Part shown: positions 43,727-52,122 of the stretch, in pieces
How positions within the stretch are numbered: the first letter of the stretch is position 1
How the letters are laid out: each line of letters starts with the position of its first letter
From: Mycobacterium dioxanotrophicus
GTDB taxonomy: Bacteria; Actinomycetota; Actinomycetes; Mycobacteriales; Mycobacteriaceae
DNA: 64,000 bases
Reading direction: 5' to 3'
NCBI RefSeq assembly: GCF_002157835.1
Contig: NZ_CP020811.1
Location: 88,686 to 152,685 of the forward strand
Notes under the pieces: generated by a model
What the model was told of the DNA's origin: nothing
Databases searched by the model: none
What the model saw: the letters and a program-made list of their open reading frames with translations, nothing else
Position numbers and translations under genes: made by a program

Positions 43727-45333
43727 TCCTGCTTACTGTCAATTTTGGTCTCCGCGGCTTTCGCACGCCGAGATTCTTCCATTTTCTGATTGCGGCGCTC
43801 CGTTTTGGATGCCATCCGGTCGTTCTCAATCTGACCAATGACGCGTTCGGAATTCGCGCGGCTCGGCGCCACCAGTTTCTTTCCGTTCGGCGAGGCCTCC
43901 GATTTCGACCCGCCTCCGAGCCCACTGGGGCTCATCGCACCGCCACCCATAGGCATGTACGGAGCGCCCATGCCGCCCATTCCGCGGCTGCCCGGACCGG
44001 CGTCTGACGTGGCCCGCACGCTCGGACCTGTGGGTGGCGGTGGTGACGCGCCGGGTGGCGCAGCCGCCGTACCCATCGACGGTCCCATCGCCGCGGCCGG
44101 CTCGGTAGCCTCTCCGCCGCCACCACCGCCGCCGAAATTGCCTCCGCCACCACCGAAGTCAGAGCTGGAGAGGTCTGGAGTGCTCAGGTCGGGGGTGTTG
44201 GCCGACGTTGCGCTCTTGGCGAGCTGCCCTAGGCTGCTGGTGGCCATCTGGACACCTTGCTGTCCGGCCTGAGCCACCGCACCGATCGCCGCGCCAACGG
44301 CGCCGACAGCACCACCGAGGATGCCAGTGAGCAACTGGCCACCCATCGACAGCATCTGCTCCGGATCGCTGGCGCCCTGGTCGTCGGAGGCAGCGTCGGC
44401 CACATCGTCACCCAGCGGCTGGCCCGTCGCAGGATCGACCGGCTTGCCCGTCAGGGGGTCCACGGCCTGCCCGGTCACGGGGTCGATCGCGTACTGCCCG
44501 TATGCCGTTCCGGCTTGCGTGTACCCCTGGCTCAGATCGCTCTGCGCTTGTAGCACCGCCGCGGTGTACACACCGGGATGCTGGCTCTCAGCGGCCACCG
44601 CATTGTCCAAATTCGCGTTCCACGCCGTGAACTTCACCGGGTGCGGAACACCGGCCGACGGGTCCACCGCGGTGCGGAAATCTGCCGCGTGCGTCGAGGC
44701 CCAGCCGCTGACCTTCGTCACCGATTCCCCGTGGCTCACGAGATCGCTGTGCACACCACTGACGGTGCGATCGGCTCCGTCGTGCGCCGAGCCGGACCAC
44801 GTCGACCCCAGATTTCCCTTGAGGCTGTGCAAGTCGGCCGCGGCGGTCTCTACCGCACCGGCATGGTCTGACCACGCCGCCGCGAACGTCTCAGGGCTAG
44901 TTGCGCCGGGGCCCGAGTGAAGCGCCGCCGACAGAGCTTCTGGTGAGGCGACGGGTGACGCCGTGTAGACCGTCGGGACCGCCACCGGCGCTGCCTGCAC
45001 CGCCGGTATCGAGGGCCGCGCGGCAGTTGAGGACCAGGCGCCGTCCACCTTAGACAGATTCGCTTGTGCCGTCTGATCTTGGGACTGATATCCGGTGGCA
45101 CTCGCCCGCAGCTTGTCGGCCGTCTCGCCGAGCTGGCGCCACGCCGACCACAGCGCGTTGACTGTCTCGGCTGCTTGAGCCGAGATGCTGTTGGCCGCCA
45201 CCACCGACGCCGGATCCGACCCTGCCGGGACGAACGCCACCGGCAGCGCGGCAGGGCTCACCGCCGCGCGGATACTGTCGATCCGTGCGGCATGCGCCCG
45301 CAGGTCATCAGGGTCTGCATCTAGTGCCGCCAC
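43723..45333 (-). CDS. EspB-like ESX substrate
   Basis: Encodes 536 residues. An N-terminal EspC-like part with YQSQD (YxxxD export signal), a second helical part with STWSGSA (WxG turn), then a Gly/Pro/Ser/Met-rich region and a charged tail. This PE-PPE-like fused architecture is that of EspB. Three tandem repeats of DPxTGxxV (about residues 288-311) link the domains. GTG start with GGAGCGGAGG upstream. Likely secreted through the plasmid ESX; EspB oligomerises and can bind lipids in ESX-1, not shown here. Confidence 0.6.
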   Translation of the reverse strand: MAALDADPDDLRAHAARIDSIRAAVSPAALPVAFVPAGSDPASVVAANSISAQAAETVNALWSAWRQLGETADKLRASATGYQSQDQTAQANLSKVDGAWSSTAARPSIPAVQAAPVAVPTVYTASPVASPEALSAALHSGPGATSPETFAAAWSDHAGAVETAAADLHSLKGNLGSTWSGSAHDGADRTVSGVHSDLVSHGESVTKVSGWASTHAADFRTAVDPSAGVPHPVKFTAWNANLDNAVAAESQHPGVYTAAVLQAQSDLSQGYTQAGTAYGQYAIDPVTGQAVDPLTGKPVDPATGQPLGDDVADAASDDQGASDPEQMLSMGGQLLTGILGGAVGAVGAAIGAVAQAGQQGVQMATSSLGQLAKSATSANTPDLSTPDLSSSDFGGGGGNFGGGGGGGEATEPAAAMGPSMGTAAAPPGASPPPPTGPSVRATSDAGPGSRGMGGMGAPYMPMGGGAMSPSGLGGGSKSEASPNGKKLVAPSRANSERVIGQIENDRMASKTERRNQKMEESRRAKAAETKIDSKQE

Positions 45334-45351
45334 CGCGGTTGCCTCCGCTCC

Positions 45352-45807
45352 TTACCCGCTGCGCGGCGCGTCCGGCAACGTTGAACCGTAGCCGCCCTGC
45401 GGCGGGTGGTTGGCGTCCCCGGGGGACGGCAGCCACTGGCGTTCAGTGCCTGGGGCTGGCGGCGGCTGAGGATTGGCTCCCGGGACACCCGGCAGCAGAA
45501 CTGAGTCACCCGCGCGCAGCATTTGAGCGTTGACCTCGTCCTGGCCTTCGTAACCGCGCGCCGCGGTCACCAGCTTGTCAGCGTGCTCATCGTGCTCCCG
45601 GCCGACACCACTCCACGACTGTGCTTGCCGTGCCCGTGCTGCGCGCCAATTGTCATGCAGCGCAGCGTTTATCTCGCCGAATGCGGCGATATCGGACTCG
45701 GTCTGGTTTTGGTCGTGAGCCCCGGCCTGTACCTGTCCCTCGGCGGCCTCACGGAACTTCCCGGACCGCGCCAACAGCACAGACGGATCAACGTCCATGT
45801 CGCCCAT
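45352..45807 (-). CDS. EspC-like protein with proline-rich tail
   Basis: Encodes 151 residues. Helical hairpin with SWSG (WxG-like) and YEGQD (YxxxD signal), then a Pro/Gly-rich tail. ATG at 45807 with AAGGAG 8 nt upstream. It shares the segment QTESDIAAFGEIN with the next gene, so the two are tandem duplicates. Located 18 nt before the EspB-like gene. Probable ESX substrate of the EspC/DUF2580 type. Confidence 0.65.
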   Translation of the reverse strand: MGDMDVDPSVLLARSGKFREAAEGQVQAGAHDQNQTESDIAAFGEINAALHDNWRAARARQAQSWSGVGREHDEHADKLVTAARGYEGQDEVNAQMLRAGDSVLLPGVPGANPQPPPAPGTERQWLPSPGDANHPPQGGYGSTLPDAPRSG

Positions 45808-45844
45808 AGTCATTACTCCTTGTCTTGTTCGGACAAACTCGCGG

Positions 45845-46180
45845 TCACGACCCAGACGGCTGCGTGTCGGAGCCCTCTGGGACTGTCCGCAAGGCCTGAC
45901 CGTTGGCATCGTCAGTGTTGCCGTAGCCTCGGGCTGCCGCCGACAGTTTCTCCGCATGCAGCTCGTGGTCTTTGCCCAGCCCTGCCCACGACTGCGCTTG
46001 AAGTGCTTTGACCGTCCGAAACTGTTCATGCAGGATCGCGTTGATTTCGCCGAATGCGGCGATATCGGATTCGGTCTGCGACCGATCTACCGAACCGGCC
46101 GTAATCTGATCTGTTGCAGCGTCACTGAACTTTGCCGCCCGGACCACCAGCAGAGACGGATCAACGTTCAACTCAGACAA
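45845..46180 (-). CDS. EspC-like protein
   Basis: Encodes 111 residues with SWAG (WxG-like) and YGNTD (YxxxD). It is the first gene of the Esp operon and a paralogue of its neighbour (shared QTESDIAAFGEIN). In ESX-1, EspC is exported with EspA; the tandem pair here may form a heterodimer. A promoter with a weaker copy of the shared motif lies 37-71 bp upstream. Confidence 0.65.
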   Translation of the reverse strand: MSELNVDPSLLVVRAAKFSDAATDQITAGSVDRSQTESDIAAFGEINAILHEQFRTVKALQAQSWAGLGKDHELHAEKLSAAARGYGNTDDANGQALRTVPEGSDTQPSGS

Positions 46181-46216
46181 TGTCCTTGCTCCTTTCGGTC
46201 GTCAATTGTTTGCCTT

Positions 46217-46251
46217 AACCTACTCGCAAGCACATACAAGCGCACTGATCA
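46217..46251 (-). promoter_or_regulatory. Promoter of the second Esp operon
   Basis: Minus-strand -10 TAGGTT (46222-46217), 14-bp spacer, then CAAGCGCACTGATCA on the plus strand (46237-46251), 10 of 15 matches to the shared motif. Spacing agrees with the other copies; sequence match is weaker. Confidence 0.4.
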
Positions 46252-46274
46252 AACGGTCCATAAGAAGGGTGACC

Positions 46275-46562
46275 ATGGAACTGCCGCAGTATCCCCAACC
46301 GATCGAGGTGGCCAGCAATGACCGGTCCATTACCGTCGGGGTGAACGCTTGGGGCCAACCAACTGGTGTGCAGCTCACCGAGGACGCCCGCCGGCTTGCC
46401 GGCGCCGAGCTTGCCGCTCGGATCAAGGCCCTCTACGAGATTGCCAAAACCGCTGCGCTGGCTGTCCATAACGTCGAACATCATCGTGAGACGAAGACCT
46501 GGATGCCGTCCTGGCCGACCGCCAACCACGTCGAAACGCTGCTGCGAGGGCTCACGTTCTAA
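46275..46562 (+). CDS. YbaB/EbfC-like protein
   Basis: Encodes 95 residues. SITVGVNAWGQPTGVQLTEDARRLAGAELAARI fits the YbaB/EbfC fold: a beta strand with a Gly turn and a long C-terminal helix. ATG at 46275 with GAAGGG upstream. Divergent from the EspC-like genes. It is the third YbaB-like gene in 4 kb, which suggests that these are Esp partners. Confidence 0.55.
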   Translation: MELPQYPQPIEVASNDRSITVGVNAWGQPTGVQLTEDARRLAGAELAARIKALYEIAKTAALAVHNVEHHRETKTWMPSWPTANHVETLLRGLTF

Positions 46563-46567
46563 ACTCA

Positions 46568-47785
46568 TTACGGCAGAATTCGTTTCACGACAATCCGGCC
46601 CGTCGGCATGCTGCCGAAGGCAACCGGTTTCCCCGACTGCGATGCCTCGATGATCCTTGATCCCGCCCCGTAGCCAGTGGCCATCACGACATGGCCGGGC
46701 CCGGGATTACCGCCCTGTGATCCGAAGTTGCAGAAGATGAGATCACCAGGCTTGATCTGACTCGGCGGGATCTGCACACCCTTCGTGATCTGGGTGAAAG
46801 TGTCTGGGCCGATATCGATTCCGATGCGCTTGTACGCCCATCCCGTCAGTCCTGAGCAGTCGACCCTGCCACCGTCGGCCGGCCCGCCCTTGCCGCCCCA
46901 TTTGTAGATCTTGCCCAGCTTCTCCGAGGCCGCGTTGACAACCATGCCGCGCAGCGACCCGTCGCCGCGCAGAGCATCGAGCGCAGGTGGGGGGAGCGGC
47001 GACCCTGGCATCGGCGCAGCCCGGCCGCCACCCAGCAGACTGCTCAGGCCGCTTGTTGGCAGCGACATCCGGCCCAGACCGCTCGGTAGGCCGCCACCAC
47101 CGCCGAATCCTCCGCCGCTGATCCGAAAAGCGGATGCGGAACGCCCATTTCGCGGTGGTGGTCGGCGTCGGCGGCGGTGTGGTGGGGGTGGTCGTCGTGG
47201 TGGGGGTGGGGGTGGTGGTGTTCCGGGTGGGGGTGGGGTGCCGTATTGGGAGGCGATGGCATTCAGGTCGGCTTGGCGGCCGGGCAGGGTGGCGGCGTAG
47301 CCGTTGACGACGCCGGCGGATTGGGTGAGGTGGTCGGTTAGGGAGGAGACCAGTGCGACGCGGCCGGGGACGCTGCCGGTGTAGGGGGCGAGGGCGCGGG
47401 TGGAGTTGTCGGCCGAGACCACCAGGGTGCGGGCGTTGTTGCGGCCGTTGGTGGTGTCGGCGGCGGTTTGGCGGCCCCAGGCGTCGAGTTGGTTGTCGGC
47501 TCCGGTGAAGGTGGAGCGGCGGTTGTCTAGTGCGGTGGCGTTGGATTGTTCGCGGTTGGCGCTCGGTCCTGACCAGCCTGGGGTGCCGGGTGCGCCGGCG
47601 CCGTTGGCTGCGGCGCTGTTCGTCGTGGGTGCTGAGACCCCGAACAGTCCTTCTACCTCGGCCAGCGAACGTCGCGCGGCCGCCACAAACCCCTCCACGC
47701 CATCAGTAAAACCCACCTCCACCACGAGGGCCACCAGCACAACCACCACCGTGCACGTCGTGGGGCGTCTGGACGCGGCGACCAT
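46568..47785 (-). CDS. NlpC/P60 peptidoglycan hydrolase, start uncertain
   Basis: Up to 405 residues. The C-terminal domain (about 275-405) is an NlpC/P60 peptidase with the catalytic Cys in VDCSGLTGWAY and His in GHVVMATGYG; the third position is Glu-like (IIEAS) rather than the usual polar His. A helical N-terminal part resembling mycobacterial ESX-linked hydrolases is joined by a proline/glycine-rich low-complexity linker (47140-47230). The true start is probably a GTG near 47720, since the upstream part is Val-rich with no ribosome site. A cell-wall-cutting enzyme fits passage of a transfer machine. Confidence 0.7.
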   Translation of the reverse strand: MVAASRRPTTCTVVVVLVALVVEVGFTDGVEGFVAAARRSLAEVEGLFGVSAPTTNSAAANGAGAPGTPGWSGPSANREQSNATALDNRRSTFTGADNQLDAWGRQTAADTTNGRNNARTLVVSADNSTRALAPYTGSVPGRVALVSSLTDHLTQSAGVVNGYAATLPGRQADLNAIASQYGTPPPPGTPPPPPPPRRPPPPHRRRRRPPPRNGRSASAFRISGGGFGGGGGLPSGLGRMSLPTSGLSSLLGGGRAAPMPGSPLPPPALDALRGDGSLRGMVVNAASEKLGKIYKWGGKGGPADGGRVDCSGLTGWAYKRIGIDIGPDTFTQITKGVQIPPSQIKPGDLIFCNFGSQGGNPGPGHVVMATGYGAGSRIIEASQSGKPVAFGSMPTGRIVVKRILP

Positions 47786-47864
47786 AATTTGCGACGATCA
47801 AACACATGTTCGAAGAGTGGTCGGTCGATGTGTGTGGTTATCGAACGTTGCACCATGTTGACCG

Positions 47865-48074
47865 ATGTGTGCAGGTCGATACGGCCAGGGCGTTTCCTAT
47901 GCACCGTACATGCGGGCGCACCAAGTCGCGTGGATCATGCGCGACACCGGTAGCTGGTGGGCAGTGGTGTTGATGCCCGTGGCGAGTGGAAATGGCCTCT
48001 CTCACACCACGATGCAACTTTGGCTCGAACCGGACATGATCGTACCCGTATCCGACGGGCTGGCTCGTCAGTGA
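47865..48074 (+). CDS. Possible small hypothetical protein
   Basis: Encodes 69 residues (MRAHQVAWIMRDTGSWWAV core) with composition like real mycobacterial proteins but no clear ribosome site or family. The surrounding gap 47786-48265 holds nothing else that I can name. Confidence 0.35.
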   Translation: MCAGRYGQGVSYAPYMRAHQVAWIMRDTGSWWAVVLMPVASGNGLSHTTMQLWLEPDMIVPVSDGLARQ

Positions 48075-48265
48075 CCCCCATGACTAGCTGTGTTCTGGCT
48101 GCTTTTGAGCAAATGCGTTACTCAGCGGTCTATTTCGGCCGTTGCAGCCCCCGCCCGCAGCAGCATCCGGTGCCACTACGGCTCGGTAGTCCTGCGCCGC
48201 GATTCCGACTGTCGCGCAGGAGTATTCGTCACAGTGACGATTTGTCGCGGTGTGGGTCGCATAGA

Positions 48266-48544
48266 TCAGGTTGGGCGGTAGATGTGCGCCCGGTGCTCAA
48301 CACGACCGATCAGCAGGGCGTGGTCGTCGTCGAGGATGCGGAAGGTGACTCGATAGTCGCCTCGCCGGGCGACGCGCCAGCCGGCGAGCTCGTGCCGCAG
48401 CGGCTTCGACATTCGGTACGGGTCTGTGGGCAGTGTCGCGGTGATGAATTCGGCGATCGCGGCCGCGACTTTGTGCGGAAGCCGATCGAGTGCGCGAACC
48501 GCGCCGGGAGCCAATCGGACCGCCCATGGGTGCTCGTCGGTCAC
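48266..48544 (-). CDS. RelE/ParE-family toxin
   Basis: Encodes 92 residues. AVRALDRLPHKVAAAIAEF and GWRVARRGDYRVTFRILDDDHALLIGRVEHRAHIY are the RelE-fold signature. RelE toxins cut mRNA on the ribosome. The GTG start overlaps the antitoxin stop (GTGA), the normal translational coupling. It may stabilise the plasmid by post-segregational killing. Confidence 0.85.
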   Translation of the reverse strand: MTDEHPWAVRLAPGAVRALDRLPHKVAAAIAEFITATLPTDPYRMSKPLRHELAGWRVARRGDYRVTFRILDDDHALLIGRVEHRAHIYRPT

Positions 48545-48810
48545 GAGAGGCCGTAGCGTTTGCGAAGATCTTCGCCGGTGATGGTGTTGCCGGCGGCGTA
48601 GTCGGCGTCGGCCTGGTTGAGCTCGTCGACGAGCCCTGGGGTACGCAGTGCATGCAGGGTTTCGTTGAGCGAGTCGAGGTCGTCGGCGGACATCAAGACC
48701 GCGGCGGCTCGGCCGTGTCGGGTGATGCGGATGATTTCGTGCGTGCTGTCGGCCTCGTCGACCAGGGCGGAAAGCTTGTCCTTGGCTTCACTGAGCGGTA
48801 CCGTCTTCAT
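48541..48810 (-). CDS. Phd/YefM-family antitoxin
   Basis: Encodes 89 residues. MKTVPLSEAKDKLSALVDEA and the ITRHGRAAAVLMSADDL segment are typical of Phd/YefM/RelB-type antitoxins: N-terminal DNA-binding domain, C-terminal toxin-binding helix. ATG at 48810. Four phased TAGCC repeats overlap its promoter. Confidence 0.85.
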   Translation of the reverse strand: MKTVPLSEAKDKLSALVDEADSTHEIIRITRHGRAAAVLMSADDLDSLNETLHALRTPGLVDELNQADADYAAGNTITGEDLRKRYGLS

Positions 48811-48821
48811 GAGTGAAAGTC

Positions 48822-48861
48822 TAGCCTGATAGTTAGCCAACGTATAGCCCGATATTTAGCC
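48822..48861 (-). promoter_or_regulatory. Four phased TAGCC repeats, antitoxin operator
   Basis: TAGCC at 48822-48826, 48834-48838, 48845-48849 and 48857-48861, spaced 12, 11 and 12 bp, about one helical turn apart. They lie 12-51 bp before the antitoxin start. Likely binding sites for the antitoxin or toxin-antitoxin complex in autoregulation. Confidence 0.6.
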
Positions 48862-48920
48862 GATAACGTTCGTTATGTAAATTAATCTAATTAGCTCCAC
48901 TAACTAATGTGTCATGCTAG

Positions 48921-48933
48921 CCCAGATTTTTCG
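48921..48933. repeat. Left inverted repeat of the IS
   Basis: CCCAGATTTTTCG; matches the right end with one mismatch. Flanked on the left by CTAG, the target duplication. Confidence 0.75.
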
Positions 48934-49040
48934 GGGATTATCGCTGGTGACGGCGTGTAGATAAGCGAAAGTGCCTGTCCTGCAAGGGATAATTGGACTT
49001 CTCTAGGGTTCAACCATCCTGACGGGAAGGCACTTCGCAG

Positions 49041-50444
49041 GTGAAGAGTATCGCGGCCGCATCGCGGGTGAAAGTGTCAGCCGACGGCCACGGGGTCGTG
49101 TCGCACGCCGGGATGGGCCTACTGCGGGAACTGGCCGACCGGACCGGGTTATCAGCGCAGGTCACCGGGGCTTTGGCCGACACCTACCGCGGGCCGTGGA
49201 GCTACGCACCCGGCGAGGTGTTCGCTGATCTGGCCGCGGCGGTCGCCGACGGCGCGGACTGCATTGACGGGGTCGGCCAACTGTGCGGCGACCGTGAGCA
49301 CGCGTTCGGCGCGAAAGCCTCCACGACCACGATGTGGCGGCTGGTCAATGAGCGCATCGACGCTGCACACCTGCCTGCGGTGCGCGCGGCCCGCGCCAGC
49401 GCGCGGGCGGCGGCCTGGGCCGCCGGTGCGGCCCCGAACCGGGTGGCTGGCTGCACATCGACATCGACGCCACCCTGGTGATCGATCACTCCGACAACAA
49501 ACACGGCGCGACGCCGACCTGGAAGAAGTCGTTCGGGCACCATCCGCTGCTGGCGTTCCTGGACCGCCCGAGATCGCCGGCGGGGAAGCCCTGGCCGGGC
49601 TGCTGCGCAGCGGCAACGCGGGCTCCAACACCGCCAGCGACCACGTCATCGTCCTGGCCCAGGCGCTGGCAGCGCTGCCCGCGCCGTGGCGGCCCGACTC
49701 GAGTCGTGGCGGTGATCCCGACCGGCCCAGGTGCTGGTGCGTTGCGACACCGCCGGAGCCACCCACCGATTCGCCGACGCCTGCCGTGAGCAGGGGGTCG
49801 GATTCTCCTTCGGCTACCCCGTCGACGCCCGCGTCCAGGACGCCGTGGACACACTCAACCTTGCCGAGGGCTGGTACCCGGCCATCGACACCGACGGTGG
49901 GCTGCGCGACGGCGCCTGGGTCGCCGAGGCCACCACCTTGGTCAACCTCAACAGCTGGCCGCCGGGCACCCGGCTGATCCTGCGCAAAGAGAGACCGCAT
50001 CCCGGCGCCCAGCTGCGGTTCACCGACACCGACGGGATGCGCGTCACCGCGTTCATCACCGACACACCGCCCGGTGTCGTGGCCGGCCAAGTCGCCGGCC
50101 TGGAGTTGCGGCACCGCCAGCACGCCCGCGTCGAGGACCGCATCCGCGAACTCAAGAACGCCGGCCTGCGCAACCTGCCGTGTCACGGCTTCTGGGCCAA
50201 CGCCGCCTGGCTCGAGATCGTCCTGGCCGCCGCCGACCTGGTCATCTGGGCACGGCTCATCGGATTCACCAGTGATCCGACGCTGGCCCGCGCCGAGATC
50301 GCCACGTTCCGCTACCGCGTGCTGCACGTCGCGGCCCGCATCACCCGCGGCGCCCGCCAACTCCGGCTGCGCATCGACGCCACCTGGCGCTGGGCCACCT
50401 CGATCGCGACCGCCTGGCAGACGATCCGCACCGCCTTCGGATAA
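49041..50444 (+). pseudogene. IS1380 transposase, three frameshifts
   Basis: The reading passes through three frames. Frame one runs from the GTG at 49041 to about 49440 (KSIAAASRVKVSADG...). A second frame carries HIDIDATLVIDHSDNKHGATP (catalytic-domain DxD region) from about 49442 to 49565. A third carries EIAGGEALAGLL...NTASDHV to about 49728. The first frame then resumes (VLVRCDTAGATHRFADA ... to 50444). Joined, they give a nearly full IS1380-type DDE transposase. As written, no full-length protein is made, so the element should not move by itself. Sequencing errors remain possible. Confidence 0.8.
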
Positions 50445-50599
50445 CAGCCGGCCTCCTGACCGATCGATCACGAAAGACATACCGGCCCTAGGAAAGCCCG
50501 CCCCACCCGGCGACACGGGACCAACCCACCATGCCCTGTGACCGCAGACGTCACCCGACCAACCATCACGCCCTACAGATCCACCGCCATCACCATCGA

Positions 50600-50612
50600 C
50601 GAAAAATCCGGG
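50600..50612. repeat. Right inverted repeat of the IS
   Basis: CGAAAAATCCGGG; followed by CTAG, the second copy of the target duplication. Confidence 0.75.
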
Positions 50613-50645
50613 CTAGTTGTTGTTGTTGTTGCTTGTCGGTTCTCT

Positions 50646-50717
50646 ATCAAGTTGGCGGTTGTCGCAATTGACTTGGCGGTGACGGATTGCAGCCCAAGTC
50701 TCAATCAAACTGGCGGC
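50646..50717. repeat. Three related 14-bp repeats, possible IS end
   Basis: ATCAAGTTGGCGGT (50646-50659), ATTGACTTGGCGGT (50667-50680) and ATCAAACTGGCGGC (50704-50717). Multiple short terminal repeats of this sort occur at ends of IS21-type elements. No transposase is next to them, so this may be a remnant. Confidence 0.35.
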
Positions 50718-50877
50718 GCCAGGTGTAGCTGTCGCAGGGCGGTCCGATGGCCGCGGCATACCCTAAATCCCCGTGGATCGGCCCCGCGTTGTGGTCACCG
50801 AAGTCGACGTCGATGCCGACCAGCGCTCTGAACCGCTGTATGCGCAGCTTGGTCAGCTTCGACTCCGCGGCGTTCAT
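50701..50877 (-). pseudogene. N-terminal fragment of an OLD/RecF-type ATPase
   Basis: A 58-residue frame whose first 27 residues include KLTKLRIQRFRALVGIDVDF, the hallmark N-terminal strand-helix of OLD/RecF/SMC-type ATPases. It then runs into unrelated sequence and stops, before the Walker A motif, so the gene is truncated. The break lies next to short repeats and the IS1380 element. Probably a destroyed defence or repair gene. Confidence 0.6.
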
Positions 50878-50898
50878 CCCCGAGCTTCATCTACGTAC

Positions 50899-51981
50899 TC
50901 AGGGTTGATACCAATCCTGCCGGCGGTCGTCCATCACTCGGGCTGACTGCCAGCGCTTTGCGTCGAGCGGGTTCTGCAGGATAGCGCCGGCCGCTGCGGC
51001 TGTCATTGCGCTTCCATATCCCGCGAAATTACTTGCATCTCCCGCAGATGGCTTGATGTCCTTCCATTGCTTGTCACTTTGGACGATCATCTGCGGATTG
51101 CCCGCGCGAGCATTCCAGCAGTTCGCCAAAGCAGCGACGATGGCCTCCAGAAGATCGTTCAACGACGTGACGAGTCCATCCAGGACATCGGCCGGATTAC
51201 ACATTATGAAAGCGTCGAGGAACGAAGTGCGTGGGTGTTGCTCATCGAAAACCAGAGATTGCACCTCGCTCCACCAGGGCTGTTTGAAGAACGGGCGGAT
51301 GACAGTTCGAGCGGTGGTCGGTACAAGCGCCTCGGCCGAGGGCGCCCGGTGAGTCATGCCATTTCTAGTCAGGCGCATCCACCCCAGCCAGTCCGGAGGT
51401 CCTGACTTCTGCCAGTCCAGGACCGCAGTCACCAAAGCCTCTTGAACCGCTCGCCCACCGCTGCCCACTGGCTGCAAGTACTGTTTTGTCGAGCCAGCGC
51501 TGAACTCGGCGCCAATGGTCTCGACATCGCCCCAATCGACCTTGACCACGTTCTTCTCGAACCCGCCCACAATGAAAACAGCCGCTGCGACGCGATCCAA
51601 TGCTTGCCCGAAGTGGAAGAAGCAGGACTCGGCCGAGCTGGTGATGACTAGCGCTCGGCGGCGACCTTGCCGATCAAGCGGAAATGGACTGCGGCCCTGT
51701 TTTCCAGCCCGTTGGTGGGCGTAGCTCTCAGCAAATGTCGCTTCACGGTAGGCCTGCGAAACCAGGGACGCGGACGAAAGCGCATCGGCCGTGCCGTACA
51801 GCGACTGAATCAGATAGTCGGACAACAGTGCCCGCAACTTCCAACCGAGGCTGTTCGGCCACCAGCTCGGGCCCGCATCTTGTTCGTCGAGTTCACCGAT
51901 GACCTGGTTCGCAAACATGTTGAGGGAAACGAGTGCACCCTCTATGCGCTTCTCGTACGTATCCGCATCGACATAGATCAC
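50899..51981 (-). CDS. Hypothetical protein with HEPN-like motif
   Basis: Encodes 360 residues. Largely helical; MRLTRNGMTHRA carries RNxxxH, the signature of HEPN ribonucleases, near residue 205. No membrane segment. Located directly upstream of the OLD-type fragment on the same strand, 21 bp from its start, so the two probably formed one operon before the damage. A possible RNA-targeting defence protein; the family is not firmly recognised. Confidence 0.5.
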   Translation of the reverse strand: MIYVDADTYEKRIEGALVSLNMFANQVIGELDEQDAGPSWWPNSLGWKLRALLSDYLIQSLYGTADALSSASLVSQAYREATFAESYAHQRAGKQGRSPFPLDRQGRRRALVITSSAESCFFHFGQALDRVAAAVFIVGGFEKNVVKVDWGDVETIGAEFSAGSTKQYLQPVGSGGRAVQEALVTAVLDWQKSGPPDWLGWMRLTRNGMTHRAPSAEALVPTTARTVIRPFFKQPWWSEVQSLVFDEQHPRTSFLDAFIMCNPADVLDGLVTSLNDLLEAIVAALANCWNARAGNPQMIVQSDKQWKDIKPSAGDASNFAGYGSAMTAAAAGAILQNPLDAKRWQSARVMDDRRQDWYQP

Positions 51982-52122
51982 TGACGGAGCTTAGGGCGCA
52001 TCAGCGGCAACCTCCCTGCCGACGCAGTAACTCACTACCGGCAGGCATTCAGCCAGGTAGTAACACCCTGACGCTCAGCTCACCCCGAAGGTTCGCGGCG
52101 TGGGTTACATGTCTCGCTCCAA

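Larger units (their letters stand above)
48921..50612 (+). mobile_element. IS1380-family insertion sequence, defective
   Basis: About 1.69 kb, bounded by inverted repeats CCCAGATTTTTCG (48921-48933) and CGAAAAATCCGGG (50600-50612), 12 of 13 matching. The 4-bp target duplication CTAG is present on both sides (48917-48920 and 50613-50616). Contains one transposase gene broken by frameshifts. Length, ends and 4-bp duplication all fit IS1380. It lies beside a truncated OLD-type gene. Confidence 0.85.

Noticed and set aside
47140..47230. Short repeated GGTGG units considered as a repeat array or CRISPR
   Set aside because: Low-complexity proline codons inside the NlpC/P60 gene; no spacer-repeat structure.
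49152..50516. 454-residue open frame on the minus strand in the IS
   Set aside because: Antisense to the transposase; Gly/Arg/Pro-rich with no family pattern.
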